NCBI GenBank assembly: GCA_040217755.1
Contig: JBEHWJ010000012.1
Coordinates: forward strand, 1 to 37,709
Reading direction: 5' to 3'
From: PHAA01 sp040217755
Lineage (GTDB): Bacteria > Bacillota > Syntrophomonadia > Syntrophomonadales > Syntrophomonadaceae
DNA length: 37,709 nucleotides
Below the pieces are notes generated by a model. The model saw only the letters and a program-made list of their open reading frames with translations. It made no database searches and had not been told where the DNA came from. The translations under genes were made by a program, and so were the position numbers. Positions 34,382 to 37,709 of the stretch are shown one piece after another. How positions within the stretch are numbered: position 1 is the first letter of the stretch; every line of letters begins with the position of its first letter.

Positions 34382-35311
34382 ATGATGGTGAGAAATTTTA
34401 GGATTCAACCGCTGCTCCGGGGTCTGGTGGTATTGTTGATGGGGGTGGTGCTGGCGGCGCTCCCCTACCGGGCCCAGCTGCATATCCAGGCCCATCAGGC
34501 CACGGCGGTGGCCGCCGACAATGTGGCCATAGTCGGATCATATATACAGGTCGGCAACCAGAGACTGGATATCCAGTCCCGCCCCGCCCTGTTCATCGAT
34601 GCCGATTGCCGCGACCTTATCCCGGACATCATGGCGATTCCGGAGATAAGGCGGCCCTACATCATCGTAAACGCCGAAACCCCGCCCGATTTCCTCCCGC
34701 CGGGATTGTCCTTCTTCTGGTCCCCCCAAACCGGTACCAGATCGCCGGCCCTGATCTGGTATGATCAGAAACTGATCGGATATATGTATGCGGCGGTGGA
34801 GCCCCAGCTTTATAATATGCGTTATCCCATGCTGGTGGGGGAAGGCGAGGTGGCCAACCGCACCGAGGATGGCGGGGGGCAGAATGCCGCCCGGGCCGCC
34901 CAGCAGATAAGCGGCACCATATTGGCCCCGGGTGAGATATTTTCTTTCTACGACCATGTAACCCCCTCCAGTAAAGACGGCTATGTGGAGGGGATGACAT
35001 TGTTCAACACCGAAGAAGGCCCGCAATGGCAGCCAGACCTGGGTGGGGGCATCTGCAAGACTGCGACGGCATTACATTTCGCGGTGGAACAGGCGGGACT
35101 GGAGGTTTTGGAAAGACATCACCACACTGAAGCGGTGACTTATGCGGAGTCGGGACAGGATACCGCGGTGGCGCGCAGCGCCGGATGGGACTACCAATTC
35201 CGGAACTCGGCCGATAAGACCATCAAGATCGTTGCCGCCCAAAATGGCGATAAACTGGAATTTAGGATTTATGAACTTCTGGACCCCTCCGGGAAGGTTG
35301 CGGACCGATAA
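34382..35311 (+). CDS. VanW-domain exported protein
   Basis: The product (309 aa) begins MMVRNFRIQPLLRGLVVLLMGVVLAAL, an N-terminal membrane anchor or signal peptide. It ends in a VanW domain (~160-305): 'NRTEDGGGQNAARAAQQISGTILAPGEIFSFYDHV', 'DLGGGICKTATALHFAVEQAGLEVLERHHH' and 'GQDTAVA'. VanW domains occur in surface proteins of Firmicutes; their biochemical role is still uncertain. The middle region (~50-155) is unassigned. GAAGG at 34371-34375 supports ATG 34382. Regulation by the c-di-GMP-I riboswitch just upstream fits a surface or lifestyle function such as adhesion or motility switching. Confidence 0.9.
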   Translation: MMVRNFRIQPLLRGLVVLLMGVVLAALPYRAQLHIQAHQATAVAADNVAIVGSYIQVGNQRLDIQSRPALFIDADCRDLIPDIMAIPEIRRPYIIVNAETPPDFLPPGLSFFWSPQTGTRSPALIWYDQKLIGYMYAAVEPQLYNMRYPMLVGEGEVANRTEDGGGQNAARAAQQISGTILAPGEIFSFYDHVTPSSKDGYVEGMTLFNTEEGPQWQPDLGGGICKTATALHFAVEQAGLEVLERHHHTEAVTYAESGQDTAVARSAGWDYQFRNSADKTIKIVAAQNGDKLEFRIYELLDPSGKVADR

Positions 35312-35547
35312 TAACAAGGGGGGCAACCCTGAAAAATCCCGGTCTGGAAATTTGTTTCGGGCTTATAATAGGGCTGATTAAATACCGGCAATAGGGTGAT
35401 GTGCTTGTATAGACGGGTTGGGAAGTGTCGGACAAGCACATTTTTATTGCCGGTTTGGGGATGCTGATTACATTCTGGTCCGGATTTCGCGTTATAATCT
35501 TATCAAACTATCGGCACTGGTTCATATTAATAAGGGGGTGTTTGGCC

Positions 35548-35736
35548 ATGACTTTGAAAGAAGCCCTGGAGTTATCCATCGAAGCCGAAAAGAATGCCAT
35601 GGAACGTTATACCAACCTGGCCAAAGAGGTAGAGGACCCGGAGACCCGGCTGATGCTGGAACAGATAGCCCGCGAAGAGGCCGGTCATCTAAAGAAACTG
35701 AAGGAGAGACTCAAGGCGATCTCCCTTTTGAATTAA
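35548..35736 (+). CDS. short rubrerythrin-like/ferritin-like protein (62 aa)
   Basis: The product begins MTLKEALELSIEAEKNAMERYTNLAKEVEDPETRLMLEQIAREEAG and has the E...E and 'REEAGHL' (ExxH) ligands of one rubrerythrin half-bundle. It has no rubredoxin domain, and two subunits would be needed for a di-iron site. AAGGGGGTG (35532-35540) precedes ATG 35548. A longer in-frame start at 35425 would add a hydrophobic segment but has no ribosome binding site and overlaps a likely TATAAT at about 35510. Its stop codon directly abuts the stop of the convergent membrane protein gene. A role in peroxide or iron handling is inferred from the fold. Confidence 0.8.
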   Translation: MTLKEALELSIEAEKNAMERYTNLAKEVEDPETRLMLEQIAREEAGHLKKLKERLKAISLLN

Positions 35737-37101
35737 TCAATGGGCGGGCAGGGCCGCAGGCGCCCCCGGTGTCATGTTGGCCGACCAGGTACCCAGCAGA
35801 ATGACTGATAGTATGATTACCAGGAGAATCCCCGCCATTATCAGTTTGCGGCGTACGTGGGTCTCACCCTGGAGATATTCGGACATATAATGGGTAGCCG
35901 ATACGGTTGTCCCCGAGAATAGAAAAACGAAGACCAGTTTGACCCACCCGGGGATTACCGCGGCAGCCACCGGTGACACGTTGGTCCAGATGGACAGGCT
36001 GTAATAGGCCAGGATTATGAATTCGATCAGTCCGGCCGCAAACTGGTAAACCAGGCTTTTCTTCTGCATTTCGAGGTTTACGTGCAGCAACTCGCGGATC
36101 TGCTCCTGGGTTTCCAGGTTGGTGCGGCTGTTGATGACCTGTATCTTGCCCTGCACGACCGCAATGGCCTGCCGGTAGTTTTCTTCCACCGATTTCAGTT
36201 CTTCCTGCAGTTCCTGCAAATCTGCCATCTGATTATAATAGGCTGACATGATTTCCCTGACCTGTTCCGGTTCCAGCTGCATAGCCGGTTCGTTCAGGAA
36301 TTGTTTTTCGGCCCCTTGCAGCATCAAATCCAATCGTTTGACGCCATCACCGGCCAGTTTCTTATCCGCCACCAGCTTGGCAAAAGCGGTGGCCAAATCC
36401 CCGATCTCACTCTCCAAGGCCTGGTTGACATCGGTGGACGGCTGGTTCATGACCAGTCGGGTATGGAGGATGCGGATCAGTTCCTTGCTTAGATCATCTT
36501 TCTCCAGGCAGATGGCGTGGTTGCGGTCGCGCAGCACCGTATTGAGTTCGCTGAGATAAATCATCTGGGCGTGCAGGTTGGGCAGCCGGCGGACCAAGAG
36601 GGGAACGGTGACCGCCTTTTCCCCGGTACGGTACACATAAACAGCCTCGGTGTCTTTTCGGTCGATCGGCAACCGGAACAAAGGGGCATGACCGGGCGGA
36701 CATACCGCCTCGCGGCATGGCAGCATCGGTAACGCGTCCTCCAGCAAGAGGTCCGCCCGGCTATCTCCGGTAACCAACAAGGTGAGCCGGCCCATAAGGT
36801 CTTCATCGGCCATGGCGGACTGCTTTTCCAGCTCCTGCAGCTGCTTCAAAGCCCCGGCCCAATCTCCTGGGACTTCGGGGGTCTTGACGGCCAGGATGGC
36901 TAGTTTCCCGGAGATGTCAGCCAGGTTGAAATAGAATCCAGCCGGATTGGAGAAATCCGGGGAAGTCTTATCGGTGATGGCGGTAAAGGAATTTTGGGTC
37001 AGGATGTTCGCCAGGGACTCATTAGGGGAGGCATCCTCTTTCAGGCAATAATAATAGCGCACGATAAAGCCAGGCAAATCCTTCAACTCCGTTATTGTCA
37101 A
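35737..37101 (-). CDS. hypothetical protein with coiled coil and C-terminal membrane segments (454 aa)
   Basis: TTG start with GAGGT six bases upstream. Residues 1-200 form a soluble domain containing two Cys (the 'PCREAVCPPGHAP' stretch). Residues ~200-340 are long charged helices likely to coil ('QMADLQELQEELKSVEENYRQAI'). About three hydrophobic segments lie at ~350-375, ~380-410 and ~425-445, the last near the C-terminus ('LIMAGILLVIILSVILLGTW'). The topology suggests a large cytoplasmic part tethered to the membrane. I do not recognise the family. It is divergent from a potA-like gene and convergent with the rubrerythrin-like gene without any spacer. Confidence 0.75.
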   Translation of the reverse strand: MTITELKDLPGFIVRYYYCLKEDASPNESLANILTQNSFTAITDKTSPDFSNPAGFYFNLADISGKLAILAVKTPEVPGDWAGALKQLQELEKQSAMADEDLMGRLTLLVTGDSRADLLLEDALPMLPCREAVCPPGHAPLFRLPIDRKDTEAVYVYRTGEKAVTVPLLVRRLPNLHAQMIYLSELNTVLRDRNHAICLEKDDLSKELIRILHTRLVMNQPSTDVNQALESEIGDLATAFAKLVADKKLAGDGVKRLDLMLQGAEKQFLNEPAMQLEPEQVREIMSAYYNQMADLQELQEELKSVEENYRQAIAVVQGKIQVINSRTNLETQEQIRELLHVNLEMQKKSLVYQFAAGLIEFIILAYYSLSIWTNVSPVAAAVIPGWVKLVFVFLFSGTTVSATHYMSEYLQGETHVRRKLIMAGILLVIILSVILLGTWSANMTPGAPAALPAH

Positions 37102-37174
37102 TTTAACCTCTACTACGAATGATAATTTGGTTGAGGCGATATGGCAATAACTCCATCATCCGGGGATAAACACA

Positions 37175-37202
37175 TTGATGAATATTTCCCATAATATAAT
37201 AT
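37175..37202 (+). promoter_or_regulatory. possible promoter for the potA-like gene
   Basis: TTGATG (37175-37180) and TAATAT (37197-37202) are 16 bp apart in an A+T-rich stretch of the 258-bp gap between divergent genes. A closer TATAAT at 37195 has a 14-bp spacer, too short. The call is weak. Confidence 0.3.
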
Positions 37203-37359
37203 CGATGCAGATTAATTTCTTGATGCAAAGCCCGGCGGGTTCGATATTTCGATTTCTTCTTGACGTGATTGCCGCAATCCATGAAAATTGAACTTGGCCG
37301 AAGGAAGTCGTCGGGACAACCCTAACGTTGGCGATACTATTGCTCCGGGGGGGTAGGGT

Positions 37360-37709
37360 GTGAAGAAAAAGGTTATCGAAGGCCGGAACCTGGCCAAGGA
37401 ATTCTCCGGTCAGCGGGTCGTAGACAATTTCAACTTCTGTGTCCGGTCCGAGGATTTCCTTACCATACTGGGCCCCAGCGGCAGCGGCAAGACTACCGTT
37501 TTGCGCATGATCGGCGGTTTTGAGATGCCCACAGAAGGTGACGTTTTGTTTGAAGACAAGGTCATTACCTCGGTCCCGCCCTATCAACGGCCCATCAACA
37601 CGGTTTTCCAGAAGTATGCGCTGTTTCCCCACATGAATGTTTATGAGAACATCACTTTCGGCCTGCGGCTCAAGAAGATGAATGAGCCGGAGATCAAGAA
37701 AAGGGTGGG
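37360..37709 (+). CDS. potA: PotA-like spermidine/putrescine ABC transporter ATPase, N-terminal part (cut by window end)
   Basis: A GTG at 37360 follows a G-rich ribosome binding site (37347-37356) and opens a frame that runs off the window after 116 codons. It begins MKKKVIEGRNLAKEFSGQ, has Walker A 'LGPSGSGKTTVLRMIGG', and carries 'VPPYQRPINTVFQKYALFPHMNVYENITFGL'. This Q-loop region is diagnostic of the PotA/FbpC/CysA group, with 'QR.INTVFQ.YALFPHM' best matching PotA. The signature motif, Walker B and TOBE domain lie beyond the edge. Polyamine import is the likely role; the permease genes would be expected downstream. Confidence 0.88.
   Translation, partial: MKKKVIEGRNLAKEFSGQRVVDNFNFCVRSEDFLTILGPSGSGKTTVLRMIGGFEMPTEGDVLFEDKVITSVPPYQRPINTVFQKYALFPHMNVYENITFGLRLKKMNEPEIKKRV

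Overview
The window looks like chromosomal DNA of an anaerobic, spore-forming Clostridia-type Firmicute, perhaps of the Syntrophomonadales/Peptococcaceae sort. The evidence is two short CotF-like spore coat genes, strong GGAGG ribosome binding sites with many TTG and GTG starts, a CarD-like regulator, a giant surface protein with SLH domains, ferritin-like half-bundle proteins, Glu dehydrogenase, meso-diaminopimelate dehydrogenase, a c-di-GMP-I riboswitch and a VanW protein. The species cannot be named from the sequence. The first ~3.5 kb is visibly more A+T rich than the rest and carries remnants of mobile or accessory DNA.

Layout: (1) 1-3.1 kb: the tail of a RelE/ParE toxin, an array of short repeats resembling an IS21-type end, a 4-OT-type tautomerase, two tiny membrane proteins, a CPA2-type cation/H+ antiporter and a CarD-like regulator. 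(2) 3.1-14.5 kb: a structured leader RNA with a GAAA-tetraloop hairpin, a matching 11-nt receptor and a terminator, followed by a single 3,622-residue exported protein with DUF5011, Ig-like, fibronectin III and RCC1 modules and C-terminal SLH anchors. (3) 14.7-16.8 kb: a YkvI-like transporter and a stand-alone MoaE-like protein, convergent with two CotF-like genes. (4) 17.0-21.6 kb: Glu dehydrogenase followed by an unusual fusion of a GAF-like domain, a PEP-synthase-type ATP-binding domain and a nucleotidyltransferase domain. (5) 21.8-26.1 kb: ddh (minus strand), nitroreductase, MBL-fold hydrolase, DegV and a ferritin-like protein (minus strand). (6) 26.3-34.1 kb: a DNA-processing block on the plus strand: an XPD/DinG helicase with an N-terminal nuclease-like domain, an OLD-like ATPase, LigD and a short HDAC-family deacetylase. 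(7) 34.2-37.7 kb: a c-di-GMP-I riboswitch with terminator in front of a VanW-domain protein, a 62-residue rubrerythrin-like protein, an unrecognised membrane protein (minus strand), and the start of a PotA-like ABC ATPase cut by the window edge.

The most interesting items are the unclassified leader RNA before the giant S-layer-type gene, for which a ligand-controlled termination model can be drawn from the bases; the block joining a nuclease-helicase, an OLD-like ATPase with a degenerate Toprim domain, a three-domain LigD and a deacetylase without a visible Ku gene; and the three-part ATP-grasp/nucleotidyltransferase fusion downstream of Glu dehydrogenase. No CRISPR array, tRNA or rRNA gene was seen.
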